This document shows, in pieces, positions 42,651 to 56,800 of a stretch of DNA of 64,000 bases. Location: contig NZ_JAVRHR010000003.1 of the NCBI RefSeq assembly GCF_031846445.1, positions 372,001 to 436,000 on the forward strand, written 5' to 3'. A model generated the notes under the pieces. The model was not told where the DNA came from, made no database searches, and worked only from the letters and a program-made list of their open reading frames with translations. The stretch comes from Croceitalea rosinachiae (GTDB lineage Bacteria > Bacteroidota > Bacteroidia > Flavobacteriales > Flavobacteriaceae). Position numbers and translations under genes: made by a program. The first letter of the stretch is position 1, and each line of letters opens with the position of its first letter.

Positions 42651-44708
42651 CTAGTTCTTATTTATCCGCACTGTAATTCTTCGGTTGGTGATTATTGTTG
42701 TTGGAGGTAACATATTGACGGTAACGTTTACGCTTGGATTATCGGTGGTAATATTTAAATCAGTCTGATCTTGTGTTTTGGTTACGGTATTAGTATATGT
42801 TTGAGAATTCATGTAAATATTTGATATAAGTACTTTTGCTGTAAGGGTAAGGGTTTCAAGTTGTCCGGAATTTAAAGTGCCTAAAGTCCAATTAGGGTAA
42901 GTAAATGTACCAGCAGTAATCGAGGCAGAAACAAATTCTAATCCATTTGGCAATATGTCTGTTAAATTTAAATTGGTAACCGGTTCATCCCAAAAATTCT
43001 CAACCGTGATTGTAAAATCGACATTACTGCCATCAGTTACATTATTTTGATCAACGGTTTTATTAAGTATGATATCTGGGTCGCAATAGTATACTGAAAT
43101 GGAATTTGAATCATACGTACAAGGTCCTCTTGTCACTCTTAAAAAATAATCTCCCGCCATTGTTGCGGTGTAGGACGCTGTTGTGGCCCCTGGTATTAAA
43201 ACACCATCTCCATACCATTGGTATGCATCAAAAGTTTCTCCACTTGAGATTTCTAAGATTGCACCTGGTAAACAGTTATTGCCAGTAATCTGCAAGTCGA
43301 TACTTGGCACAGTATCAAATCCTGAATAATAACCTGCCACTCCTCTTGCTCCGTTAAACCCAAAAAAACCTACAGCAATAGGTCCAGTAGATTGTACGCT
43401 AACATTACCTGTTAAGCTTGGCAAATAAAATGTTTTCCAGTCGATTGTCCCAGCTATAGTAGAGGATGGTGGTAGGGTGACAGTACCACTTCCATCAGTA
43501 ACGGTTATATTACTATCAGGCGTTGTTGTTGCAGCAATTATCGTAACACCACCTGTAATTGTGACACCAGCGGCATCGGTAATATTAGGTATATTATCCA
43601 TGGTATCAGGCAATAGACAACTCACTGGTGCAACAAAATTCAATCCTTGAGTATAAGCTTGGGTGGATCCACCCATACATTGGTAGGCATAAACATCTTT
43701 TGATGTTTCGACATACATGTTCGAGCCTACTGCATTTGAAGAGTAATTACTACTTGGAATTTCAAAGAAATCACCTTCATTAATTGTAGTTATTGGCGTG
43801 ACAGAACCATTTACAAAAATTTGAGTATTATTTTCTGTAGCTATGATCAACGGGAATTCAGTCCAACCATTAGAATTTCCATTTCCTCTTACAAAAACGT
43901 ATTCTTTACCCAGCCTATTTTCTGGAACAGGTTGATCTATTCCAGCATCACGATTACTGCTACCAGCTTGACGACCATAGTTTAATGAGCCATTGCTTAT
44001 AGCGATATCCTTATCTGCCACAATAGAAGCACCTATCCAACCATCTTCATGAGCTTGGGTAGCTGAATTACCAATATAAGTTTCAAAAACAAAAGATTCA
44101 TTTTGATCAAGTACAATCGTATAACTATCATCTGTGATTCCAGCTCTGTCATTACCCACACGAAACTCGCAATTGGGATCATAACCTGATAGCGTAATAG
44201 TAGTATTATCCTCAGTGGCCATAATGCCAAGGGTATTGGATTTTGAGACATGTGTTCCTAAATTGGGTACCCCACCCCACTTAAAATTGGTACCCAGTGC
44301 GATTCGCCCCTTTGATGTTAAAGAGGCAGCTTGAGAATTTGATCTTCCACGATAGTTGACATAGAAATTGTTTCCGCTGGGTGCTTCAAATCGCAGTCCA
44401 CCATCAGTCAAAACGACACCGGTATTAGAGTTACTTACCAAAGTAATATTATTGTCACCATTACCTAAGCTATATTCTTGAGGACTTACATTTGAAATCG
44501 TGAAAGTAGCTATAGGCGTTGTACTTATACCTCTATATGCATTCACTGTGAAAGCTGTTGCTTCTGGTGTTGAGAGGTAAATGGACTGTTGTTGTATGGC
44601 TTGATTATTGCTTCCTTGTTTTAATGGTGGTAAATAGTGTAAATCACTTAGCTGTCCATGAGCGAACGCAGAGATCAATACTATAAAAAGAAAGGTAAAT
44701 TGTTTCAT
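42651..44708 (-). CDS. Secreted surface protein, short paralogue of the giant adhesin
   Basis: 685 aa from ATG 44708 (MKQFTFLFIVLISAFAHGQ signal). Residues about 20-480 form an IgGFc-binding-like domain (TLGIMATEDNTT, RVGNDRAGITDD, QPVPENRLGKEYVFVRGNGN). An Ig-like stretch (DAYQWYGDGVLIPG) and a DUF11 repeat (about 545-670, NKTVDQNNVTDGSNVDFTIT) follow. It then ends abruptly in TTIITNRRITVRINKN, with no type B sorting domain. It is clearly homologous over its length to the first ~665 residues of the 4191-aa protein just upstream, so it is a tandem duplicate. Secretion route after export to the periplasm is unclear. Confidence 0.83.
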   Translation of the reverse strand: MKQFTFLFIVLISAFAHGQLSDLHYLPPLKQGSNNQAIQQQSIYLSTPEATAFTVNAYRGISTTPIATFTISNVSPQEYSLGNGDNNITLVSNSNTGVVLTDGGLRFEAPSGNNFYVNYRGRSNSQAASLTSKGRIALGTNFKWGGVPNLGTHVSKSNTLGIMATEDNTTITLSGYDPNCEFRVGNDRAGITDDSYTIVLDQNESFVFETYIGNSATQAHEDGWIGASIVADKDIAISNGSLNYGRQAGSSNRDAGIDQPVPENRLGKEYVFVRGNGNSNGWTEFPLIIATENNTQIFVNGSVTPITTINEGDFFEIPSSNYSSNAVGSNMYVETSKDVYAYQCMGGSTQAYTQGLNFVAPVSCLLPDTMDNIPNITDAAGVTITGGVTIIAATTTPDSNITVTDGSGTVTLPPSSTIAGTIDWKTFYLPSLTGNVSVQSTGPIAVGFFGFNGARGVAGYYSGFDTVPSIDLQITGNNCLPGAILEISSGETFDAYQWYGDGVLIPGATTASYTATMAGDYFLRVTRGPCTYDSNSISVYYCDPDIILNKTVDQNNVTDGSNVDFTITVENFWDEPVTNLNLTDILPNGLEFVSASITAGTFTYPNWTLGTLNSGQLETLTLTAKVLISNIYMNSQTYTNTVTKTQDQTDLNITTDNPSVNVTVNMLPPTTIITNRRITVRINKN

Positions 44709-44834
44709 GATATGGTTGAGCCAATAGCAAACCTTATCAAAATAACAAGTGCTTGGGCTTTTTGACAATTGTTTGTTGCGAACGATACCAATACTGTGGT
44801 ATTTCATCGATAACTGTGTTGCTGCCCTGTTTTG

Positions 44835-44886
44835 AAATACAATAAAAGCCCCTAGAATAATTATTCTAGGGGCTTTTATTGTATTT
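44835..44886 (-). terminator. 52-nt perfect palindrome, terminator of the giant gene
   Basis: Two 26-nt arms (centre between 44860 and 44861) are exact reverse complements with no spacer; the core is GCCCCTAGAATAA and its mirror. A T-run follows on the minus strand. It lies 8 nt downstream of the giant gene's stop and should terminate it, as well as potentially forming a cruciform. Confidence 0.8.
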
Positions 44887-44894
44887 AATTTTGT

Positions 44895-47800
44895 TTACCT
44901 GTACAGAGTAAAGTGTCCAATAAATTCTCTTTGATCACTTTCTCCATTTAACTTGATAATATACCAGTAATCTCCTGTGGGTAAATCCGTATCGTTATAT
45001 AGACCATCCCAACCTTCTGCATTGTCTTCTAGTTGATATACTTTACGACCATATCTATCAAAAATATTAATGTAGATATTAGGATACTGCCCTATGTTTT
45101 CTGGTATCCAATAATCATTTAACAAATCACCATCAGGCGTGAAGAATGTTGGTATTTCAATATCAATGAATTCCATATATATTGAAGTTATTGCCTCACA
45201 ACCATTTTCATCAACTACTCGAACGGTATACGTATCCGTACGTGTAATATAAAAGGTGCTATCAGCACCATTGTCTGTATCATTGAAGTAGTAGGTGTAT
45301 TCTTCTCTTCCGCCAGAAGCTGAAGCAGTTATTTCATTCATATTAGATTGCTCCGCAACTAATCGAAGTGGCATAAAATCTTCTATTTCAAAATCTAAAG
45401 TGTTGATACACCCATTAGCATGGGCAATGGTTACAAAGTGCTGTCCAGGAGTTAAATTCTCGAAATTTGGTTCTAAAACCATATTAGCTGGATCATCTGT
45501 ATCTAAACCATAAAGAATATCTGCCGAAACAGAGATGTCTTCTAATGTGAGTATCACACTATTGTCTGGGGTATCACCAGAACATTCATAAACTACTTCG
45601 ATACTTCCGTTTAAGTTGGCTCCTGCATCGATTTCAATAATTTGATTGGTAGTGCAACCCTCTGCATCTTTAATAAAGATCACATAGGTGTCACTAGCTA
45701 ATCCATTAAAATTCATCTGCCCCTCAATATAATCACTGTCGATATTACTATTAAGACTTGTACTGTAAGGCGCGGTACCACCAGTGATGGTTAGTGTTAT
45801 GGTGCCATCTTCATCGCCAGCGCAAATCTCTGGGGTTGAAGTGAATTCAACCTCAAGGGGATCTGGTTCTACAATGTCAAACTCAATCAATTCAAAACAG
45901 CCGTTACCGTCTTGGACTATAACATCATAACTACTTGCCCTAAGACCAGTAAAGATATTGCTACTATCAAACTGATTTAAGTTTGGAGAGATAGCATATT
46001 GATATTCTCCCGTTCCTCCAGAAACATTGAGCACAATACTACCATCTTCACCGCCATTACAACTAATGTGAGTAATTATGGGTGTGACAACGACAGGAGT
46101 TGGCTCTTCTATAAGAATTTCTAATGAAGTGGTTTGACAATCTTCACTTTGAACGTTTACATAGTAACTGCCTTGTGGTAAATCAGCAAATACTTCGGAG
46201 GTTTGATAAGGTCTAACTTCATTGGTCAAACCTGAGTCTGAGAATAATCCATATTGATAATTACCCAATCCACCCCCTGCGCTCGCAAAAATTACTGCCG
46301 TGTTATCGCCACTACAGTTAATTGCGGCACCACTGGTATCTATATCAAGAGTTAAAGTTTCAATAGCATTAAGTGTGATCTCATTGGATTGTGTTGAAAT
46401 ACAATTAAAACTATCTCTTATAAAATACTGGTATGTCCCCGGAGTTACATTTTGGAAAACTTGGGTACCTGCACCATTTAATGTGTTCATCACATTAAAT
46501 ATTACCCCGTCAGTACTCCATTCGTAAGGCCCCGTTCCGCCGAAGGCACTAAGCTCGAGTTCTGCCCCCGTAAGACAGCTTAGATTTGCTGAGGTTATCA
46601 ACATACCTCTAGGTTCAACCGGGTTAATTATTTCTATAATGCTGGACTCAAAAGTACAGTTCGTATCATCTAAAATTGTGATACTATAGAAACCAGCACC
46701 TAAGTTATTAAAGGTTGCTGTTGTTTGTGTTGTAGAACTTTGTAAAAGACCTGTACCAGCAGCATCGGCATACCTATTTAAAATATATCGGTATGACGCA
46801 GTAATATTTCTTGGATTTAAACTAATGGAAACTGAAGCATCCGTATCTCCTTCACAAACTAGAGTTGTTGCCGCAATATTTCCTGAAATTGGGTCAGGTA
46901 ATATCAATTCAAACTCATTTATGAATGTACTTGGGCAACCCAAGGCATCGGTAATTAAAATATCATATTGACCCGCACTAAGACCTTGAAACAGATTTGA
47001 ATTTACTTGGGTAATATTATAAACCGTTGCCGTAGTGGTATTGGTCAAAACAATATCATATGGTGCTTGACCTCCTGTTGGGGTAAAAGCTGCACTACCT
47101 TGATCATTATTACAACCAACTTGTGTTATGTCAATAGTATTTAAACCAATAGGTGCACTGGGTGTAGTTATATTGAATGATCTGATTTGAGCACATTCAG
47201 GGAACCCGTCTTGAATAACTTCAACAATGTAATTCCCAGCCGGCACTGTAATTGCCGCTGTTGGCCCAAAATCAGGCGATGCCCCGGTAATTATCGCCAC
47301 ACCATCATCTGAGCGGTCGGCCGGAGTGCCATTCGTATCAAAAATGTTGTAGGTAAAGCTTCCAGTGTAGGTTACATCGCTCATGGTTAGACGGATACTA
47401 CCATCATCACCAAAGCAAACAACATCGGCTAGTTTTTCTACAGTTACATCAAAAGTATTGGGTTCTTCTACATTGTGTGAAATAGTCGTTTCACAACCCG
47501 TGACAATATTTCTGACCGAGAAAGTATACGGGCCGGGCTGTAAATCCAGAAACGTATTTGAAGCCTGAGCTACTCCTGAAGGTAACATCCTAAATTCATA
47601 ATTCCCAGGGTGCGTAGTAAAGCTTGTAATACTTCCCGTTATATCAATTGAAATATCTTCTCCCAAATTGCTACAACTTATTGCATCATCAATATGTATT
47701 GTTGGAGTTCCAAGGACATCAAATGCCGCTATTGTTGCTGTTGCGGTTCCAAAGCAACCGTTCTCATCATAAATATTTATGGTATAAACACCTCCGGCTA

Positions 47801-50800
47801 CATCTGTTTCTATATAGGTAGTCGCGGTGCCTGACTGAACAACATTTGGTGCTTCAATTGTCACAGTATTAGGATCGTCTTCTTCAATGAATTCATACCT
47901 AGTATAAGTTCCACTTCCACCCTGCACAAATGGAGCCACATCATTCACCGTAATTGAGGCATTGTTAGATGTATTGCCAGATATACAAGCAAATTCTACA
48001 ATTGTTGGGGCAGGCACGGTAATTGTGCTTGGTTCTGAAATAGGAATAGGGACACTGGTCACGCTACAATTATTGGTTGTTGCGTCTCCGGTAACTGTTA
48101 TAATATACCCATTGGAAATAGCTGGTCCAAGACCTGTAAATGTAGCTGAATTCCCAGTGGTGCTCGTTGGGGCAATACTGGTCACTACACCATCCCTCGA
48201 TGTAATTTCAAAGGTGTACGGTGCTGCTGCACCATTAGTTGTAGAAATAGTAATACTACCATCATTGGCACCCAAACAAGAAACACTTGACGACACAATA
48301 GAAGGATTAATTATAGGAACAATCCTATCAGGTACGTTGATTACAAATATCCTATCACAGTTTGCATTGCTTGGGGTATTGGTATCATAAATAGTAACTG
48401 TATAATCTCCAGCTACTGTTGGATGATAGTCAAAGTTTGTATTTGGAACAGTAGTTTGCGCTACTGGCGGTGCACCACCAGTATTTGTAATACTATATTC
48501 GTAACTGCCTGATCCATCCAATATTTCAATATTGATTGTTGCATCTTGAGAAGCTGTACAATCTAATAATTTGGTCAATGTTGCATTAACCGATAAAACA
48601 GGATTTACCACAAAGTTGGATTCCAATGCAGTACATCCATTGCCATCCATAACGTATACATCATATGCACCAGGAACCACATTGGTAAATGTTCCTCCAT
48701 TATCCACAAATGCTGTAGGTACAGGATCACCAAAATCGACCATGGCATACCTCAGATTACCAGCTGCAGAAACCCCGACAGCATTTACTGTGATTGGTGA
48801 AGTACAATTGTCTTGACTGACACTAATTGTAGGATTGGGAGCCAATGTCAACGCAACTGTATTAAGTACCAAAGGACAGCTATATTGATCATACAATGTG
48901 ACTGTATAGTTACCCGCTGGAGAACTTACGGGAATTTCAATCGGATTATCTGTTGTTCCTGTTAAGGTCGTGAAACCCGTAGGGCCGCTGACATCGTATG
49001 TATAAGGAATTCCACCACCACCGGTTATTCCTGTTATTGAAATTAAACCAGGCAGGTTACATGAAATATCTCTTGTTGCCGCGGCAACAGCGCTTAAAGG
49101 TGCGAGTTCGGGTACATAGATATTTTCACCGCCCCCGCGACATGCTTCAACATTCGAGACGTCCACCTGAATAACATCGATATAATACTCGCCCTCGGCA
49201 AGTGGAACTGTTGTTGAAATGGTACCGCTGTAAGGAACATTTACTGAGCTTACTCCACCACCACTCACTTCAATAGGTGTAGGGTTGCCTAGTTGGTAAA
49301 CTTCCCAACGCATACTAGGATGTGTGGCAGTAGGAATAAGGTTAAAGGTAATAGCACCGTTTGCTACACTATCACAGCTTGGAGTGACATCTGTAGTAAT
49401 GTCAATTGGTAAGCCAATACCTGGTATGTCATTTACATTGACATTACTTTGTCTGATACAACCAGCACCATCTCGTACATAAAAAACATATGTTCTACCA
49501 GGAACCAAAAGCGGTACCTCTGGATACTGAGGGGTTGTCGGGTTAATATTGGCAAAGGTATGTGCTGTTCCACTTGGTACGTTATCGATCCAAACATTTG
49601 GATCAGTAATAAACGTGCTGAAATTGGCAGGATCATCGGTATAGGTATAATCGTATCCACCAGTGTCATCACCTTCACTTCCTTCTACGGTTACCTGTAA
49701 GTCATTACAGCCAATTACAATGGCCGATAGAGTAATATCCAAATCATCTAATGGGAATGGAATGATGTACCTGTCAAAATCTTGTTGACAAAACACGCCG
49801 GGAGCTACTTCTACCCTTATGGAAGGAAATACTTCCGTTCCAGAAAAGGTTGGGTTAGCTACACTACCTCTTAACTCAGGAGAGGTCTGCCATGTGGTTC
49901 CTCCATCATTACTGTATTCTACCGTACCAGGAGTTCCTGTTGGTGTAGTTATATTGAAAAATTCAAACCCAAAATCATTTTCCACAGTACTTGCACATGC
50001 AGCGGGTAATATGGGTCGAATATCCGCTACAATTTCTATTGCATTGTTAATGGCTACCGTAGTTGAGGTGATATTACATCCATTCGTATCCGTTATGGTT
50101 ACTTCATAATTGCCTATACCTATACCAGCATATGTTAAGGTATTCGCATTAATATTTGGACTATTTCTTGTATAGTCAATACCATCTGCTGGTGAAAGAT
50201 CGGTCAGTGTATACGAATATGGACCAGTACCACCAGTAACTGAAATAGCAATTTCACCAAGCCCATCAAAACATAAGGGATCTGTTGCTGTAGGGACTAC
50301 CGATAATGGAGTAACAGGTGTTAAAATAATGTCTTCTTCAACAAAAGAACAAATAGCCGGTGTTCCGTTATTATCTTGAACATGCACATCATAACCAGAA
50401 GGGTTGGCAGTAGCCATTGCTTCGGTAATGGTTAACGTATTTGCTGGGCCGTAAGAACCTGACGGACTTGTATTCGCTGGCACTATAGCATATAGTAATG
50501 TGCCATTTCCGCCGGTGGCATTTACGGTAATCAAACCATCATTACAAGCGCTTAGTTGAGTCACATCGACAGTTACTACCAGTTGTGGGTTGATCACCAC
50601 TGTTTGGGTATTTGGAGCGGTTGGACACCCTAATTGGTCTCTTACCTCAATATCATAATTACCCGTAGAAAGTCCTCCAAACGTATGACTTATGGCATTT
50701 GATGGTGTAGGAGTTATCCATGGGCCTGAATTTATTCTAAATTCATAGTTACCATTACCAGAAGTCACATCTACCAATATAGACCCATCATTGGTGCCTG

Positions 50801-53800
50801 AATAACAGGCCGTTGGTGTCGTATTAAATGTTAAGTTCGTTGGAGGACTAATAGTTACGGCATCTGTTAAGGCCATCGCTACTTCGCATCCGTTTTGATC
50901 TCGAACACGAACGATATAATCCCCGTCGGCAATATTGGTGAATTGTGTATTGGTTTGGTAAGGGGTTACTATAGCCCCACCAGTGGTTTCCAGTTGATAA
51001 GCATATGATGGGTTGCCTCCGGTTACGGAAGCCTCTAAAGTTCCTCCGGTATTGAAACAAGTATAATCTGCTGTTTGATTTAATGTGGGAACTATTATGG
51101 ACGGTTCGGTCAAGGTCGCAGGAAAATCTGTGTTACATGAATTGTCATTTACTTTTCTGACTTGTACGGTATAGCTCCCGTCGGCCAATGTACTTGGAGT
51201 TGTAACAGGTGAATTTAAAGATGTAGTCCAGTTAGTTCCTCCATCAGTCGAATATTCAAAACCGGTCGTAACGTCAAAGTTTGAAACCTCAAAACGTATA
51301 GAGCCATCTGTACTACCACTACAACTTGGGTCCGTAGTACCTAAAAGATTAGCTGAGAACTGTTGATTGTCTTCAACAAAAACAGTAATATCAACTGTTT
51401 TTTCACAAATTTCAGGCAACTGAAATGCCTGAATATCATCAAGAATTAATTCGTTGCCATCATCACTAGCCTGGCTACTAATTAAAACCACATCAACTTG
51501 AGTATTGGCACCAGGGTTAAAGGTTACTGTTCTTTCATGCCAGTCATTGGCATTATTGTTTTTTGGTATTTCTGCGGTAACAGAACTATTGATGATTGCA
51601 CCGCCGGCATCCAATAATTGGATTTCAATTTCTGGGTTGTTGCCAGCAGAGCCTGTTTGACGAAGATTATATGCGTAAAAAGTTATAGTAATATCTCTAT
51701 TTGGTAATATCTCTATAGCATTTCTTTGCCATATCACACTATTAAGACCAACCAAGTTATTACTTGGATTGATAGCAAAGAATCGGCCATTTACCAAACC
51801 TGTATGGTCATTAGGATTGAGATATGCAGGAATTGGGTTTGTAACCGCTGTGGTAACTGCATATTCGCCATCTACCAAGATACCTGCTGGTCCTAGGTTA
51901 CATGCCGTTGCAGTGCCATCTTGTGGTTCGTAACAATAACCTGGCCCTATTTCGCCTATTTGAGTAGTTGGGCCAACTCCAAAATTTTCATTAAACAAAG
52001 TACTTTGTTCTGGGGTAATACTACTTGAATACCCAACGGTCACCGTATGGGTACCATCCAAAACATTGGTAAATATATTGTTATCAACAGGTGTATTTGT
52101 AGTTCCGTTCAACGTATAAGAATAGGTGAAATCCGTTGTGTTAGAAGGGTCAATGGTTATCGTACCCAATCCATCACAATCGTATGTAACATCTTGCGTA
52201 AAGCTAGGGTCCGTAGTAGAAGCAGGAACAGTTAAGTCCATATCAAAGGTACAATCTAGGGCATCCCTAAGTACTAATTGATAGGTACCTGCTAGTAAAT
52301 TTTGTGTATCCAACGCACTGAAAGTGCTTCCCCCATCAAAACTAAATTCATAGGGACCCTGACCTCCATTTGGGTTTAATATTTTAACCAATGCACCAGC
52401 AGGGTTACATGAAGCATCCTCAACAATGGTTGCAGATGCAGTAAGTCTATAAGGTTGTAAAATTTCATAATCAAAGCTTTCGACACAGTTAGTCCCGCTA
52501 GTCCCGCTAGAATCCATAACTGTTATGGTATAAAGACCTGCCGAAAGATTAAAAAATTCATTGCTGTTCTGATAATTTATACCACCGTCAAGACTGTACT
52601 GGTAAGGTGCCGTTCCACCTGTAACACCAACTGTTAAGGTGGCTGTGGAAGAATCAGCACAAGTAATATCTGAATTAGAGGCAGTAATTACGGGACTACC
52701 ATAAAATACAACTGTTACTGTATTTGAAATCGCATAACATCCATTACTATCAAAAACAATAAATTGATAATCGCCACCATCTGTACTTTCCCTAAATAAG
52801 AAATTATTTGTTGTCTGGATATCGGCAATCGGAATATCATTAATATCAGGGGGGCTTGGATATAAATTCACACCATCTCTGCTCCAAATAGCCATATTAT
52901 AATCAGGGTCTGGAAGTCCATTACTAGGTGTAACGGTTACAATTCCCGAGTTACAAGTGATATGTTCAGAAACGACAGCGCTCAGTTGAGGGTCGTCTAT
53001 TTCAGCTACCGTAATTTGCTGTGAATCAAAACAACCATCTTGAGTGCGCGTTACAACAATATAATCTTCTGGGTTTACATTGATAAAAGTATAGGTGTTG
53101 TCATTTAGAGCCGGTTGATTGCTCACAAGAGACCCTTGCCCTCCATTGCTGCCATCATCCAATCGAAGCTCGTAACTATAATTTGGTAGAGCATCTAAAG
53201 CTTGAACAGTGATTGTACCCAAGTCATTGCAATCTGCTGGTGTAGTGCTTAAGGTAACACTAAAGTTTCTTTCTTGAATACCTATTTCAGGAGTTTCAAA
53301 AATACAACCTCCAATCACAGGAGTACCATTACTTGGGTCTAATTGTGTGATTTGGACTTTATAGGTTCCGCTAGTGGCAATGTCAAAGTTTGGTCCATTA
53401 TTCGTATTGTAGGGTACAATGATATTATCATTATCGGCGGCATCTACCAATTGAAAACCATAACCCGATCCCACATTGGTTATTCTTATGTTACCTGGTG
53501 TGCTACAAAGTATATCTGATGAGGCATAATCAATGTCCAATTCATTTTTAAATACATTGAAGTAAAAGCGACTAAAACAACCATTTTGATAGTTGATGAC
53601 TACCCTGAACTCTCCACTTTCAGTTAAGGTGAAATTGTCTGATGTAGCTACGGAATTCCAAAGACATGTACCATTTTTATTGGCACAATCATCACCAGTA
53701 TCAGAACAACTGGCTTCATCCAATTTTTCCCAAGTAATACTTTGAGCATCAGTAATACCTAATTGAATTGTAGCCTCATCGGAAGCTCCGCATAAGAAAA

Positions 53801-56800
53801 TCTTTGGTAATAAATCACCATCAATGGAACAGGTTACGATTTCACCCTGCATGTCATTATCAGGATTTGCATCGCTGTTTACTTGATTGAAGTAATCAAC
53901 AATCGGATTGGTCTGCGTTGTACCAAAACGTTCAACTGTAATTCGCTCCACTAAATCAGGACAAGTACCCCCTGCAGATTTTTCGACAATGTAATCACCT
54001 ATTTGAGTTGCCAAAAAAGTACTTGGGTCTCCATCTGAATCTCCATCATTTAGAACAATGTCAGAACCATCAACTTGACCATTTCCATTGGTATCCAAGA
54101 CCCAATTGTAGATAGTAAATCCACTGCCTGCTGCTAATAAAACATCATCACCACACAATTGTACGGTTCGTGCTTGGTTACAATTGCTAAGGTCGTTGAA
54201 AATTGAGTTGCTAGCGACTTCAGGGGTTCTAGGGCATGCTGTAATAGAAGGAGAACCATTTTCATCAGTAAAAATTGCTGTATTGGTTGCACCTTGGTAA
54301 GTTGAATATGCCAAGTTTTCTAAAGTCGAAGAACAGGCAGCCACAAAATCAGAGCAATTTAAAGCAATGGTCACTTCAATTCTGATACTATATTCAGGAT
54401 CACCAACTTCGACCAGCTCATCTGGAATTTGAAATGTAAGCTCATTAGTTATGGGGTCATAACTAGGAGCAGGTGTTCCCGATGCGTTAGAAAGATCTAC
54501 CGTATTAAAAGTAACATTTGCAGGAAGGATATCCCTTATCGTATAGTTCGTGGCATCATCATCACCTGTGTTTTGAAAACGGAGTACGTATTCAAAAGTT
54601 TGGCCAAGACTTACATCTTGTCCGTTAATATCGTTACCGCCTAAATCTTCAGTAGTATTCCCTAGTAGAATCTCAGGTGCCAAGACCCTTATATAAGTGG
54701 CATCATTCACCGTTCCATCAGTTGGGTCAACTACAGGTGTTCCATTACCGTATTCACCATCATCACCACCATCGGCATTTTCATCTTTATAAAATTCATT
54801 GGCATCGCTACAGCCGTCACCATCACTATCTAAATCAAGGTTATCAGGAAGCCCATCATTATCGGTATCCTGACAAACAGGAACATTAGCAATGCTAATT
54901 TGAATATCATCAATAAAGTTGCCTACGGATAGGTTGCCTCCAGCTGTAGAAACTGCTTCAAAAATAAATACGGTATTAGTTTGCCCTAAAGGAACTGTAT
55001 ATGTACCTGTGTAGAGGCCCCAAGCAGTATTATCATCAGTCATAATTGCCTGTTCGGCTGCAGACGCTAGATCAGCGCCAATTCTAACCCGCATCACATC
55101 TGTACCTGCGCGGCCTCTATGACGCAATGACCAATTCATCACCGTACCCGGTGTTAAACAGAGATTTTGATATAATGCAGAGCTTTGGTTTGCATTTAGT
55201 TCTGCAAATTGATTACCATTAAAAGCTGGTACTCCTTGAAAATTATCAGACCAAAGTTCTATTTGACCATCTGTTGCGGTAGTAAGCCAACCAGGTACAT
55301 CATTTTCGCTTAGTACTCTGTAAGTAGCTCCTGGGATTGCAGGACTCTCAAAACTTTCGTTTACAATGGTCTCAAAACATATCGTTGTACCACATTCGTC
55401 AGTATCATAGATACCATCATTGTCATCATCTAAATCTGTAATATCTCGAACACCATCATTATCAAAATCATTATGTACGATGATGCTAACAGAAGGTATG
55501 TCTTCAGAAATGTTGGTATCTGTTTGGTCTTGGGTATGTGTTACGGTATTGGTTAAACTGACTAAAGGTAAGGTGTCGATTTCGTCACCTCTAACCTCGA
55601 GTTCCAATGTAGCCGTCTCACCACCATTTAAGGTACCAATATCCCAAGTATTACCGCTCCAACTTCCATCAATTGTAAAAGCGCTGACGAATGATAGACC
55701 AGCTGGAATATTATCGGTTAGCTGTAAGTTGGTCAATGGGCCTATACCTAAATTTCTAATTCTAATAGTAAACGTTGCCGTTTCGCCTTCCATGATTTCA
55801 GGCTGATCAACCGATTTGTTGATAACGATATCTGGGTCACAGTAAAGTGCTCGTATAGAATTACTATCATATGTACATGGACCTTTTGTACCGCGAACAA
55901 AGAAATCACCAGCCCCTGAAGGTGCGTAACTAGGAGCATTTGCACCTGGAATAGCAACGCCGTCTTCAAACCATTGATAGGCATCAAAATTACCTGTTGC
56001 TTCAAAAATTTCAGAACCAACAAAGCATCCACTGCCACCACGAATTTCTAAAATTACTTCTGGAACCGTATCAAAACCGGAGAAATAACCGGCTACACCA
56101 CGGGCACCATTATATCCAAAAAAACCAATCGCCATCGGACCAGTTGATTGTACACTTACATTTCCATTTAGATTAGGAATAAAAAAAGTTTTCCAATCTG
56201 CAGATCCTGCAACTGGAACATGTGCGGGCAATGTTACAGGGCCATTGCCATCTGTTACTTGAATATTAGCATCAGGTGTGTTTGTTGCTGCAATAATGGT
56301 CATACCACCGGTAACAGTTTGACCAGCCATATTTCGGATGTCGGGAATGTTATCCATTACATCTGGCAGAAGACAATTTACTGGCGCTACAAAATTAAGA
56401 CCTTGGGTGTAGACTTGACTTGCTCCAGCCATACATTGGTAGGCATAAACATCTTTTGAAGTCTGAACAAACATGTTAGCTCCTACGGTGTTTGATGAGA
56501 AATAGCTACTTGGGATTTCGTAATAATCACCTTCGTTTATTGTTGCGATAGGTACGGTACCACCGTTTACAAAAATTTGTGTGTTGTCATCAATTGCGAT
56601 TACTAAAGGAAATTCGGTCCATCCATTGGTATTACCATTACCTCTGACGAAAACATAATCTTTGCCGAGTTTGTTTTCTGGTACGGGTTGGTCGATACCG
56701 GCATCTCTATTAGAAGCTCCCACTTGTCTTCCAAAATTTATAGATCCATTGCTGATAGCAATATCTTTGTCTGATTCTATAGTGGCTCCGATCCACCCAT

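Noticed and set aside
54677..54889. Plus-strand open frame rich in His
   Set aside because: It is antisense to an Asp/Gly-rich stretch of the giant adhesin; the His runs are the complement of Asp and Glu codons, and there is no ribosome-binding site.
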